A DNA stretch of 64,000 nt from Subdoligranulum variabile (GTDB lineage Bacteria; Bacillota; Clostridia; Oscillospirales; Ruminococcaceae). Below are positions 27,343 through 35,529 of this stretch, in pieces. The translations under genes and the position numbers were made by a program. The stretch's first letter is position 1, and every line of letters begins with the position of its first letter. Under the pieces are notes generated by a model, which was not told where the DNA came from, ran no database searches, and saw only the letters and a program-made list of their open reading frames with translations. The stretch lies in contig NZ_CP102293.1 of the NCBI RefSeq assembly GCF_025152575.1, positions 2,542,001-2,606,000 of the forward strand, read 5' to 3'.

Positions 27343-28206
27343 TCAGGCCTTGTTGGCAGAGCCGAACAGGGCAATCTTCTCGCGCACGGTGGCCTTGATG
27401 GCCTCGGCACCGGGAGCCAGCAGCTTACGGGGATCATAACCCTTGCCCTGCACATCCTTGCCGGCCTCGATATACTTACGGGTGGCATCCGCAAAGCTGA
27501 GCTGGCATTCGGTGTTGACGTTGATCTTGGAAACGCCCAGGCTGATGGCCTTCTTGATCATGTCATCGGGAATGCCCGTGCCGCCGTGCAGAACCAGAGG
27601 AATGTTGTTGGTGGCAGCGTGGATCTTGTCCAGCGCGTCGAAGTCCAGGCCCTTCCAGTTGGCGGGGTACTTGCCGTGGATGTTGCCGATGCCGGCAGCC
27701 AGGAAATCGATGCCCAGGCTGGAGATCATGGCGCACTGTGCGGGATCGGCCACTTCACCCATGCCGATGACGCCGTCTTCCTCACCGCCGATGGAACCGA
27801 CCTCGGCCTCGATGGACAGGCCATGGTCATGGGCCAGCGCGACCAGCTCGGTGGTCTTGGCAACGTTCTCTTCGATGTCGTAGTGGCTGCCGTCGAACAT
27901 GATGGAGGTGAAGCCGGCGGCAACGCAGGCCTTGGCGCCTTCGTAGGTGCCGTGATCCAGATGCAGGGCGACGGGAACCGTGATGCCCAGGCTCTCATCC
28001 ATGGCCTTGACCATGGCGGCAACGGTCTTGAAACCGGTCATATATTTGCCGGCGCCCTCGGAAACACCGAGGATCACGGGCGAATTGAGTTCCTGCGCAG
28101 TCAGCAGGATGCTCTTGGTCCACTCCAGGTTATTGATGTTGAACTGGCCCACTGCATAGTGGCCATCGCGTGCTTTCAGCAGCATATTGGTAGCATTTAC
28201 CAGCAT
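27343..28206 (-). CDS. fba: Class II fructose-1,6-bisphosphate aldolase
   Basis: This 287-residue zinc-dependent aldolase cleaves fructose-1,6-bisphosphate to glyceraldehyde-3-phosphate and DHAP in glycolysis. The family residues are visible: GQFNINNLEW, HLDHG (zinc and catalytic region), TSIMFDGSHYDIEENV, EAEVGSIGGEEDG, IGNIHGKYP and VLHGGTGIP, with NVNTECQ closing the phosphate site. ATG 28206 follows GGAGGT; an in-frame ATG five codons upstream lacks a ribosome binding site. It is monocistronic, with its own promoter and terminator. Confidence 0.95.
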   Translation of the reverse strand: MLVNATNMLLKARDGHYAVGQFNINNLEWTKSILLTAQELNSPVILGVSEGAGKYMTGFKTVAAMVKAMDESLGITVPVALHLDHGTYEGAKACVAAGFTSIMFDGSHYDIEENVAKTTELVALAHDHGLSIEAEVGSIGGEEDGVIGMGEVADPAQCAMISSLGIDFLAAGIGNIHGKYPANWKGLDFDALDKIHAATNNIPLVLHGGTGIPDDMIKKAISLGVSKINVNTECQLSFADATRKYIEAGKDVQGKGYDPRKLLAPGAEAIKATVREKIALFGSANKA

Positions 28207-28271
28207 ATCAGATACCTCCACATGATGTTTGTCGGACAGGGCACACCGACCCCCGGCGTGCCGTCGGTTTC

Positions 28272-28300
28272 ATTATACCCTGACTTTGACAAAAAAGCAA
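28272..28300 (-). promoter_or_regulatory. Promoter for fba
   Basis: On the minus strand TTGCTT (28295-28300) and a perfect TATAAT (28272-28277) are 17 bp apart. The transcript leader contains a short GGCAC/GTGCC hairpin. Confidence 0.65.
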
Positions 28301-28698
28301 CAGCATTTTTTGCCGGGCTCTATGTACTTTTTGCCCATTTTGCCGCGAAAAGAAATTGCGTGGAAGATTTTGTAAATTCCGCGGGAAAACCGGGGACTTT
28401 TGCAGTCAAAATTGATCGCTTTGCCCACTTGACAAAAGGACTTATCCGGGCTGTTATAGGGAAAACTTTTCAACAGCCGGTGCAAAACTTGGCTCCCAAA
28501 TGGTGGAAAAGTGGATGAGAATGCGGCTTTTCCACACTTTCCACAGAGTTTTCAACAATGGGAAAACCGGTTTTCCTCTACAAAACGTATAAAGGATGTT
28601 GTATCGTGCAATCCGAAAAAGGGTTTGCACTTTTGGCGCATCCCGGCAAGCGTGGCGGAAAAAAACACCGCAGGACCCGACAAAAACTGCAAAAAAAG

Positions 28699-28728
28699 GT
28701 GACAAAGCGTCGCGCCTTGTGCTATACT
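28699..28728 (+). promoter_or_regulatory. Promoter for rlmB
   Basis: GTGACA (28699-28704) and TATACT (28723-28728) are 18 bp apart, about 75 bp before the rlmB start. Confidence 0.6.
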
Positions 28729-28802
28729 GTTATCTGTATAGTCAGCACTACAAATCAGAAAGATAAAGGCAGGGGACCAGGGCGTCCCCCAGGAGGTATG
28801 GG

Positions 28803-29585
28803 ATGGAAAGACCGGGTCGCGAACAGGCACCGCAGCACACCGACACGCTGGTATGGGGCAAGAACCCCGTGACCGAACTGCTCAAAAGCGGGGAGACGGT
28901 GGATACTGTCTATCTGGCGGATTCGCTGCCCCAGGCGGTGGCGGGATACTATACGGCACTGGCCAAACAGAGCGGCGCTGTGGTCAAGCGGGTGCCCGGC
29001 AACAAGCTGCAGAAGCTCTGCGGCACGCCTGATCATCAGGGGGTTGCGGCCCGCGCGGCAGAGGTGCAGTACGCTTCCCTGGAGGACCTTTTTGCCGCAG
29101 CTTCTGCCAAAAACGAAGCGCCGTTCCTCGTCTTGTGTGACGGGGTGGAGGATCCCCATAATCTGGGGGCCATCATCCGTTCGGCGTATCTGTGCGGCGC
29201 CCACGGTGTTGTCATCCCCAAGCGGGGCGGCGTGGGGGTGACCGGTACGGTTATGAAAGCCAGCGCCGGTGCGGCGGCCCGCCTGCCGGTAGCCCGGGTG
29301 ACCAACCTTGCCCAGGCCATCCGCACGATCAAGGAACATAATGTTTTTGTCTACTGCGCGGATCTGGGCGGCGCCCCGCTTTCCCGCACCGACCTGTCGG
29401 GGCCGGTGGCCCTGGTGCTGGGCAGTGAGGGCGGCGGTCCTGGTGCACTGACCCGCAAGCTCTGCGACGCAGCGGTGACACTGGAAATGGCCCCCGGCCA
29501 GGCAACCGGTGTGGACAGCTATAATGTCAGTGTGGCGGCAGGCATCCTGTGCTACGATGTGCTGCGCCGCCGTACCGCGCAGTGA
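28803..29585 (+). CDS. rlmB: TrmH/RlmB-family 23S rRNA 2'-O-ribose methyltransferase
   Basis: This 260-residue SPOUT-class enzyme uses SAM to methylate ribose O2' of rRNA. The N-terminal substrate-binding part has VWGKNPVTELLKSG. The catalytic knot has LCDGVEDPHNLGAIIRSAY (motif 1, with the catalytic Arg), VALVLGSEGGG (motif 2) and VDSYNVSVAAGILCYDV (motif 3, where LNVS is more usual). AGGAGGT precedes the start. RlmB is the best guess by architecture, though other TrmH paralogues exist and target specificity is not certain. It is followed after 33 bp by the P-type-ATPase-like gene. Confidence 0.88.
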   Translation: MERPGREQAPQHTDTLVWGKNPVTELLKSGETVDTVYLADSLPQAVAGYYTALAKQSGAVVKRVPGNKLQKLCGTPDHQGVAARAAEVQYASLEDLFAAASAKNEAPFLVLCDGVEDPHNLGAIIRSAYLCGAHGVVIPKRGGVGVTGTVMKASAGAAARLPVARVTNLAQAIRTIKEHNVFVYCADLGGAPLSRTDLSGPVALVLGSEGGGPGALTRKLCDAAVTLEMAPGQATGVDSYNVSVAAGILCYDVLRRRTAQ

Positions 29586-29618
29586 ATTTCACCTTTTCTG
29601 TAAAGGGAGCAATCGAAC

Positions 29619-32600
29619 ATGCCAAGCAAACGTACCAATGATTCAGTGGACCGCATTTTGCAGGATCTCAACCAGCAGCAGACGGCCGCCGGTGTGCAGA
29701 ACACCGTGACCGATCATCAGGTGGATGAGATCCTGCGCAGTGTGGGCATTTCCACCACACCGCTGCATGGCACGCCGGAACAGGACCATAAGATTGCCTT
29801 TGCGGGCCTTGACGACCTGGATGGGTTTGAGGATTTTGTCAATCCTGCACCTGTGCAGCCGCGACAGACGGCTGCGGTGCCGGCATCCTCCCGGACGGCT
29901 GCGCCGCGATCCACTGCACAGCCGGTGCAGTCGGTACAGGCAGCCCCTGTGACGGCGCAGCCTGTGCGTCCGGTGGAGACGGCACGCCCCGAGGTGCAGC
30001 AGGAGGCGGCGAAGGACCCCTCCGATACCGGCACGCTGGGAGATACCACCCGCACCGGCATCATCAAAGGTTTTCTGCTCAAGATGGCACCGGATGCCGG
30101 GGCGGATACCGATGCGCTGAATCAGGGCAAGAACCAGTTCCAGAAATTTTTCCGGGACTCGGTGGCGGTGGTGCCTGATGAAAAGGGAAAGATCCGGGAG
30201 CCCGGCAAAAAGAAGCGGGGCCTGTTCGGGTTGAAATCCGCAGAAGATACCGACGAATTTGTGCCCATCAATGTCTCGCTGGGCGGCGGAAGCCAGAATC
30301 AGGAGGAGTCTGCCCAGGAACCTGTGGAGGAATCGCCGCAGGAGGAGTATTTCCCCGACCGGGAACCGGTGCGGTCTGCGCCGCCCGCCAAAAAGCATGG
30401 TCTGCTGGGCGGGCTTTTCGGCAGCAGGGAGTCCAATACCGAGGAGATCGTTATTCCCGAGGCACGGCAGGAGGAACCGCCGGCCACCTACCATGCCCAG
30501 CGGCGGGCACCGGAACCCCAGGAAGAACCTCAGGGAGATACGGTGGAAAATGTCTGGCACAGCAAGTATACCCGTGCTCCGGCGGCTCCGGCAGCGCCCT
30601 CGGCAGACGAGGGCGATACCATGCAGATGCTCCGCGGCATCCAGAAGGGGATGCGGGAGCGCACGGCCCCGAGTGCTACCAGTGCTACGGGTACCATCTA
30701 CCGCAAAAAGCGCAATACGGTGGAATTTACCCCCGGGCAGAAGATCCGCACGGCACCGCCTGCCCAGGCAATGCCGGATCCTCCTGCCGGGGAACCGGTG
30801 GGCGAGCCCATCAATCTGCCCCGGCATCAGGCTGCCAGTACGGGCTTTACCATGCAGTTGGGCGCACTGGATGCTGCCCCGGTGGACAGCACCCAGGATT
30901 TCATGAACGCCTACAATGCGGTGCGCCCCCGCACGGCACCCCGTGAGGCCGATCCGCAGCAGCATACAGAAGCCGAGGCACCGGCGCAGTCTGCCCCGCA
31001 GACGCCGGGCCGGGACCCCTATGCCGATACCCGGGTGGTGGGGCTGCCTTCCGAAGAAAGTCTGCTGGGGCGCCGGGAGCCGGATGCAGTGGACGAACTC
31101 GTGGATACATTGACCGGCAAAATCCGACTGACGCCCCAGGCGCCGGAGCATAGCGGCTTTACCCAGGACCTGAGCGGCGGCGCAGCGGCTCCGGCTCATA
31201 GCGGCTTTACCCAGGATCTGGGTGGCGGCGCACAGGCATCCACCGGGTTCACCCAGAATCTGGCGGGAGGAGAACCGGCCGAACCGGGTACGGCGTCCTT
31301 TGTGCACGACATTGCCCAGGCCATCAATACGGGCACCGCGCCGGAAGGAACTGCCCGCTTTGATACGGCAGCCGCCCGCCTGACGGAGTCGCTGGCGGAT
31401 GCGGCAGAGGAGGAAGAACGCCGCGGCCGCAGACGGGCCAAACGCCTGGCCAAGAATATGATGCGGCTGGGCGGCAAACCGGAGGATGAGCAGGCGGATT
31501 CCGCAGCACAGCCTTTTGAGACGGCGGAGATCCCGCCCATCCGCCACCATGAGTATGAGCGCGCCGAGGACGCCCCGGTGGTGCGCCGGGAACTGAGCCA
31601 GCAGGTGCTTTATTACACTACGGCCACTTTTGCCACGGCAGCCATCACGGTGGTGTTGCTGGTGCTGGGGTTGATGGCGGCGGCTCTGCCGTCGCTGCCC
31701 GGTCCGCTGGCCGACCCCACCGTCTATCCGGCGGTGGTGCTTGTTCTGCTGCTGGCGGCGGGAGGTCTGTGCTGGCGCACCGTGGTTTCCGGTGTGGTGG
31801 GACTGGCCAAACGGGCCACGCCTGACAGTCTGGCGGTACTTCCTCTGCTGGGGGCTGCCATACAGTGTGTGGCGCTGCTCATCGCAGGCAACTATACTTC
31901 CGACGTGACGCTGATGGCCGGTCCGGCGGTGCTGGTCCTCTGCCTGAACACCATCGGCAAACGTATGAATGCCTGCACCATGCAGGAAAACTTCCGTCTG
32001 GTCAGCGCAAAGGTGGAACATTCGGTGGCCTATCGGCTGAAGGATGCCGGCGCACTGCGCGCCGTGACCACCGGTCTGGCGGAGCCGCATCCCAATGTGC
32101 TCATTAACCGCCCGACGCAGATCTTCCGCAGTTTCCTGCGCAACAGCACGGCAGCGGGCACCAGCGACAAAAATCAGCAGCAGTTTGCCTGGCTGGCCGG
32201 TGTCTGCGCACTGGTGGCCATGCTGATCACGCTGATCCGTACCAAGGACAGCGCCTCGGCCATGATGGTTCTGGCGGCGGTGCTCTGCCTGGGCGCTCCT
32301 TTGGCAGGGACGCTTCTGTCGGCACTGCCTGCCCGCATGATGCAGCGCAGCGCTGCGCAGGTGGGCGCCGTGGTGCCCGGCTGGCGGGATATCCGTCAGC
32401 TCGGCCGCATCAACGTCATTCAGGTCACGGCCCGGGATCTTTTCCCCACCGGCTGTGTGACGCTTTCCGGTATCAAGCCGGTCAAACCGGAACACATCGA
32501 TCTGGCCATCGTCTATGCCGCCTCCATCCTGGCGGAAGCCGGGCCCACGCTGCGGGAGGTATTCCTGGGCATGCTGGGCGAAAACCGCAATCTGCTTGCG

Positions 32601-33257
32601 GAAGTGGAGGACCGGGAGACAGTCTACGGCAAGGGTTATGTGGGCTGGATCAACAAACGCCGGGTGCTGGTGGGCAACCGTGCCCTCATGCAGGATTACG
32701 GCGTTAAAGTTCCCAGTCTGGAATATGAACAGCACCATACCGTCAACCAGCGCCGGGTCATCTACCTGGCGGTATCCGGCAAGATGTTTGCCATGTTCCA
32801 GGTGGCCTATCAGCGCGACCCCGATACCGCTGTGGTGCTGGAAAGCCTGCGCCGCACGGGACTTTCTCTCGTGGTGGACTGTGATGACTTCAACTGCGAT
32901 GTACAGCTGCTGGAAGCGGCATACAGCCTGCCCGCCGGTTCGGTCAAGGTGCTGAACGCGGCAGAACGCAAGACGCTGGACCCGGCCGTGGCCTGGCTGC
33001 CGGAAAGCGAGGGCAACATGCTCCATCTGGGCAGCTTTGCCAGCTTTGTGGGCGGCCTGGAGGCTGCCGCCGGTGCCGCGGAGGGAGAACACAAGGCGTC
33101 TGTCTTCGTGACGGCCGCAGCACTGTTCGGCTGTGCGCTGGGCGTGCTGCTCTCGCTGACCGGCGGACTTATTACCCTGCCGCTGGCGGCCTTTGTGCTG
33201 TATCAGGCGGTCTGGTGCGTGCTGGCACTGATCTTCCCGCTGCTGCAGCGGTATTGA
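29619..33257 (+). CDS. Pseudo-P-type ATPase with a very long disordered N-terminal region
   Basis: The protein has 1212 residues. Residues 1-660 are cytoplasmic and low in complexity (Pro/Ala/Gln/Glu). They include three GFTQ[DN]L repeats between about 512 and 550 and a related GFTMQLG near 410. From about 665 there is a P-type ATPase-like layout: TM pairs, an actuator-like segment, TM, then the P and N domains and a last TM pair. In heavy-metal pumps the region reads CPC, DKTGT and TGDN. Here the places read LGAP, TARDLFPTG (937-945) and DCDDFN (1087-1092). The nucleotide-side motif GKGYVGWINKRRVLVGN is kept. Transport by phosphorylation seems impossible, so a regulatory or scaffold role is likelier. 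Confidence 0.7.
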   Translation: MPSKRTNDSVDRILQDLNQQQTAAGVQNTVTDHQVDEILRSVGISTTPLHGTPEQDHKIAFAGLDDLDGFEDFVNPAPVQPRQTAAVPASSRTAAPRSTAQPVQSVQAAPVTAQPVRPVETARPEVQQEAAKDPSDTGTLGDTTRTGIIKGFLLKMAPDAGADTDALNQGKNQFQKFFRDSVAVVPDEKGKIREPGKKKRGLFGLKSAEDTDEFVPINVSLGGGSQNQEESAQEPVEESPQEEYFPDREPVRSAPPAKKHGLLGGLFGSRESNTEEIVIPEARQEEPPATYHAQRRAPEPQEEPQGDTVENVWHSKYTRAPAAPAAPSADEGDTMQMLRGIQKGMRERTAPSATSATGTIYRKKRNTVEFTPGQKIRTAPPAQAMPDPPAGEPVGEPINLPRHQAASTGFTMQLGALDAAPVDSTQDFMNAYNAVRPRTAPREADPQQHTEAEAPAQSAPQTPGRDPYADTRVVGLPSEESLLGRREPDAVDELVDTLTGKIRLTPQAPEHSGFTQDLSGGAAAPAHSGFTQDLGGGAQASTGFTQNLAGGEPAEPGTASFVHDIAQAINTGTAPEGTARFDTAAARLTESLADAAEEEERRGRRRAKRLAKNMMRLGGKPEDEQADSAAQPFETAEIPPIRHHEYERAEDAPVVRRELSQQVLYYTTATFATAAITVVLLVLGLMAAALPSLPGPLADPTVYPAVVLVLLLAAGGLCWRTVVSGVVGLAKRATPDSLAVLPLLGAAIQCVALLIAGNYTSDVTLMAGPAVLVLCLNTIGKRMNACTMQENFRLVSAKVEHSVAYRLKDAGALRAVTTGLAEPHPNVLINRPTQIFRSFLRNSTAAGTSDKNQQQFAWLAGVCALVAMLITLIRTKDSASAMMVLAAVLCLGAPLAGTLLSALPARMMQRSAAQVGAVVPGWRDIRQLGRINVIQVTARDLFPTGCVTLSGIKPVKPEHIDLAIVYAASILAEAGPTLREVFLGMLGENRNLLAEVEDRETVYGKGYVGWINKRRVLVGNRALMQDYGVKVPSLEYEQHHTVNQRRVIYLAVSGKMFAMFQVAYQRDPDTAVVLESLRRTGLSLVVDCDDFNCDVQLLEAAYSLPAGSVKVLNAAERKTLDPAVAWLPESEGNMLHLGSFASFVGGLEAAAGAAEGEHKASVFVTAAALFGCALGVLLSLTGGLITLPLAAFVLYQAVWCVLALIFPLLQRY
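31150..31272 (+). repeat. Three tandem coding repeats (GFTQDL unit) in the pseudo-ATPase gene
   Basis: Two nearly identical DNA units start at about 31152 and 31200, and a third, more diverged, at about 31242. The spacing is 42-48 bp and in frame. Each encodes [SA]GFTQ[DN]L followed by a Gly-rich spacer. They may be short binding motifs displayed on the disordered tail. Confidence 0.7.
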
Positions 33258-33300
33258 GGCAAAGGGGCTGAAGCCCCAAACATGGAAAGGGGCTTTGGAC

Positions 33301-33696
33301 GTGTATCGTACCCGGGAAAAACAGATGTCCATCTATGATTTCCTGCCGCCGTATCACGGCGAACTCAGCGGCCGCAACCGCTGGATGCTGCTGGCGGATG
33401 CCATCGACTGGGACCAGTTTGAGAAATCCTACAGTGAGCTGTTCGCCCCGGGGGGCAAGGCGGCTATCTCGGCGCGGATCGCGCTGGGCTGCCGGATCAT
33501 CCAGCTGCACTACCGGGTATCGGACCGGGAGGTCGTGTCTCTGGTGCAGGAAAGTCCCTACCTGCAATATTTTCTGGGAATGGAATCATTCACCGACCAA
33601 ATGCCGTTTTCGGCCCGCACGGTGGCCCGGTTCCGGGCACGGATCCCCGACAGGGCCGTGCGTCCGGCGGTGAAACTGCTGCGCAGTTTCCGCTGA
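33301..33696 (+). pseudogene. Transposase N-terminal remnant (IS1182/DUF772 type)
   Basis: The reading frame gives about 131 residues that match the first part of IS1182-family transposases: YRTREKQMSIYDFLPPYHG, NRWMLLADAIDWDQFE, GCRIIQLHYRVSDREVVSLVQESPYLQYFLGMESF and FSARTVARFRARI. The DDE catalytic domain is absent, and TGA follows LLRSFR, so this is a truncated copy or a solo DUF772 protein. No terminal inverted repeats or target duplication could be made out. The start may be GTG 33301 or ATG 33325. It lies between the pseudo-ATPase and ArsP_2 genes, all on one strand. Confidence 0.75.
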
Positions 33697-33724
33697 ACAC
33701 AATCATGATGAATATAGAGGTTTT

Positions 33725-34591
33725 ATGGAATTCTTTCTGGATGCGCTGCGGGATGCATTGACCGACAGCGTCAAAATGCTGCCGTTTCTTTATCTGGCGT
33801 ACCTGCTGATCGAATGGCTGGAACGCCATCACGGCGACCGCATCGAGGCGGCGCTGGCCGGCGGCGGACGCTGGGGCTTTGTGCCGGGTTCTCTGTTGGG
33901 CTGTATCCCCCAGTGTGGATTCAGCGCGGTGGCTTCCAACCTGTATGCCAGCCGGGTCATCACCCCTGGCACACTGCTGGCGGTCTTTATCGCCACCAGT
34001 GATGAAGCCGTGCCGCTGCTGGCGGCAGAGCCGTCCCAGTGGCCCAGTCTGGTGGCCTTGCTGGTCTGCAAGGCAGGCTTCGGTATGGTGGGCGGGGCCT
34101 TGCTGGATATTCCGCTGCGGCATGTGCTGCCCAAGTCCCTGTACGGCGGTTACGCCGGTCACGCAGATGAGGTGGACTGCCATGAAGAGCACGAAGAGCA
34201 CAGCGGCATCTGGCTGGCGGCTCTGCGTCACACGCTGGAGATCTTTGTCTTTATTCTGCTGTTCAGTCTGCTGATCGGCCTTGTTTTTGCTTCGGTGGGG
34301 GAGGACGCTATCAGCTCGGCTTTGGCCGGTATGGGCATCTTCCAGCCCATGCTCACCGCACTGGTGGGCCTTGTACCCAACTGTGCTGCCAGCGTACTGC
34401 TGGCCCAGCTCTATATGGAGGGGGCAATCTCCTTCGGCAGCCTGTTTGCCGGCCTGACGGCCGGTGCCGGTGTGGGCCTGGCAGTGCTGTGGCGGGTCAA
34501 CCCCAGCTGGAAACAGAATCTGTTCATGACCGGTCTTCTGTGGGCGGTCGGCGCGGTGGCCGGCATGCTTCTGCAGGTGGTCGTTCTATAA
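33725..34591 (+). CDS. ArsP_2-type putative metal exporter/manganese transporter
   Basis: The protein has 288 residues and about ten membrane helices in two repeated halves. Each half carries a matching motif: VPGSLLGCIPQCGFSAVASNLYA early, and VGLVPNCAASVLLAQLYMEG late. These are hallmarks of the small permeases annotated as putative arsenic/heavy-metal exporters or manganese transporters (PF11449). A cytoplasmic linker rich in His, Asp and Glu (HADEVDCHEEHEEHSG, about residues 147-162) could sense or bind metal. The substrate is unproven. It lies between a pseudo-P-type ATPase and, 3 kb on, a riboswitch-controlled P-type ATPase. Confidence 0.75.
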   Translation: MEFFLDALRDALTDSVKMLPFLYLAYLLIEWLERHHGDRIEAALAGGGRWGFVPGSLLGCIPQCGFSAVASNLYASRVITPGTLLAVFIATSDEAVPLLAAEPSQWPSLVALLVCKAGFGMVGGALLDIPLRHVLPKSLYGGYAGHADEVDCHEEHEEHSGIWLAALRHTLEIFVFILLFSLLIGLVFASVGEDAISSALAGMGIFQPMLTALVGLVPNCAASVLLAQLYMEGAISFGSLFAGLTAGAGVGLAVLWRVNPSWKQNLFMTGLLWAVGAVAGMLLQVVVL

Positions 34592-34638
34592 AAACTGCCC
34601 GCAGCCGCGGGAAACAAAAGATTCGGGAGGAAACAGCT

Positions 34639-35520
34639 ATGCAGTATACCATCGAAAATGACATCCTGCGCCTGACAGTGGATTCCCTGGGCGCCGAGGT
34701 GGTCAGTGTCATTCACAAACCCACCGGTGCGGAGATGATCTGGAGCGGCGATCCCGCAGTCTGGGGACGTCACGCGCCGATTCTGTTCCCCTACACCGGC
34801 AAACTGACCGGCGGCAAGATGATCGCCAAAGGGGTGGAATACCAGGGCGCTCAGCATGGATTTGCCCGGGATGTAGAGCACACGATGACCCGCCAGACCG
34901 ACGACACCCTGGAATTTGAGCTGCACGCCAATGCCCAGACGCTGCCCAAGTGGCCCTATGCCTTTGTGCTGCGCTCCACCTTTGTGCTGGAGGGGGAGAC
35001 TGTCCACCACACCCTCTGTGTGGAGAATCCTGTGGAGGAACAGCTGCGTTTCGGCATCGGGTATCATCCGGCTTTTGCACTGCCCTTTGATGACCGTCAC
35101 ACCACCGAGGATTACGAGATCCGCTTTGACGGCATTGAATCTCCCCTGTGTGTCAGCGCTATGCCCAATGGTCTGCTCAGCGGCAAGAGCTACTATCTGG
35201 CCCGCAACGTGGAGGCCATTCCGCTGACCGATGATCTGTTCGATAACGACAGCCACTGTATGGTGAATCTGCGCAGCCAGCATGTCTCCATCGTGGAGAA
35301 GGATACCGGCCGCAGCGTGATCTGCGACGTGGAGGGGTATCCGTATGTGCTGATCTGGTCGGCTCTGAAAAAACCGCTCCATTTCGTCTGTATCGAACCC
35401 TGGCACAGCCTGCCCGGGGAAGAGGACGGTCCGCTGGAATGGGAGCAGCGTCCCTGTGCGGCGTCGCTCAAGCGGGGCGAGAGCTGGTCCACCACCCTGT
35501 CCACGACTTTCGTGCGCTGA
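34639..35520 (+). CDS. Aldose 1-epimerase family protein (LacX-like)
   Basis: This 293-residue protein of the galactose mutarotase-like fold (SUPERFAMILY-type beta sandwich) has IENDILRLTVDSLGAEVVSV, WGRHAPILFPYTGKL, QHGFARDVEHT (catalytic His region) and FGIGYHPAFALPF (second His) and ends with CIEPWHSLPG (Glu region). These are typical of the LacX/YeaD-like subgroup that acts on free sugars or sugar phosphates. Its exact substrate is unknown. ATG 34639 follows GGAGG; the frame extends 50 codons upstream into the previous gene without homology. Nine bases separate it from the next gene. Confidence 0.87.
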   Translation: MQYTIENDILRLTVDSLGAEVVSVIHKPTGAEMIWSGDPAVWGRHAPILFPYTGKLTGGKMIAKGVEYQGAQHGFARDVEHTMTRQTDDTLEFELHANAQTLPKWPYAFVLRSTFVLEGETVHHTLCVENPVEEQLRFGIGYHPAFALPFDDRHTTEDYEIRFDGIESPLCVSAMPNGLLSGKSYYLARNVEAIPLTDDLFDNDSHCMVNLRSQHVSIVEKDTGRSVICDVEGYPYVLIWSALKKPLHFVCIEPWHSLPGEEDGPLEWEQRPCAASLKRGESWSTTLSTTFVR

Positions 35521-35529
35521 GGAGTTCTC

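Larger units (their letters stand above)
28207..28802. other. 596-bp AT-rich intergenic region with clustered DnaA-box-like motifs
   Basis: This is the only stretch over 300 bp without a gene. It lies between divergently transcribed fba and rlmB and holds their promoters. Between 28442 and 28557 there are six 9-mers resembling TTATCCACA: 28442-28450 (TTATCCGGG), 28467-28475 and 28549-28557 (TTTTCAACA), 28502-28510 (reverse, TTTTCCACC), 28528-28536 (TTTTCCACA) and 28537-28545 (CTTTCCACA). The last two abut. A perfect 16-bp palindrome, GGAAAACCGGTTTTCC, follows at 28561-28576. The texture is like that of Firmicute oriC, but dnaA and dnaN are not here. Confidence 0.5.

Noticed and set aside
31150..31272. 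CRISPR or tandem DNA repeat array
   Set aside because: The repeats are few, in frame and diverge as coding sequence; no spacer-repeat regularity.
29643..33332. 1229-codon antisense open frame over the pseudo-ATPase gene
   Set aside because: No ribosome binding site, no domain and biased His/Arg/Gln content; the sense strand has a P-type layout and good start signals.
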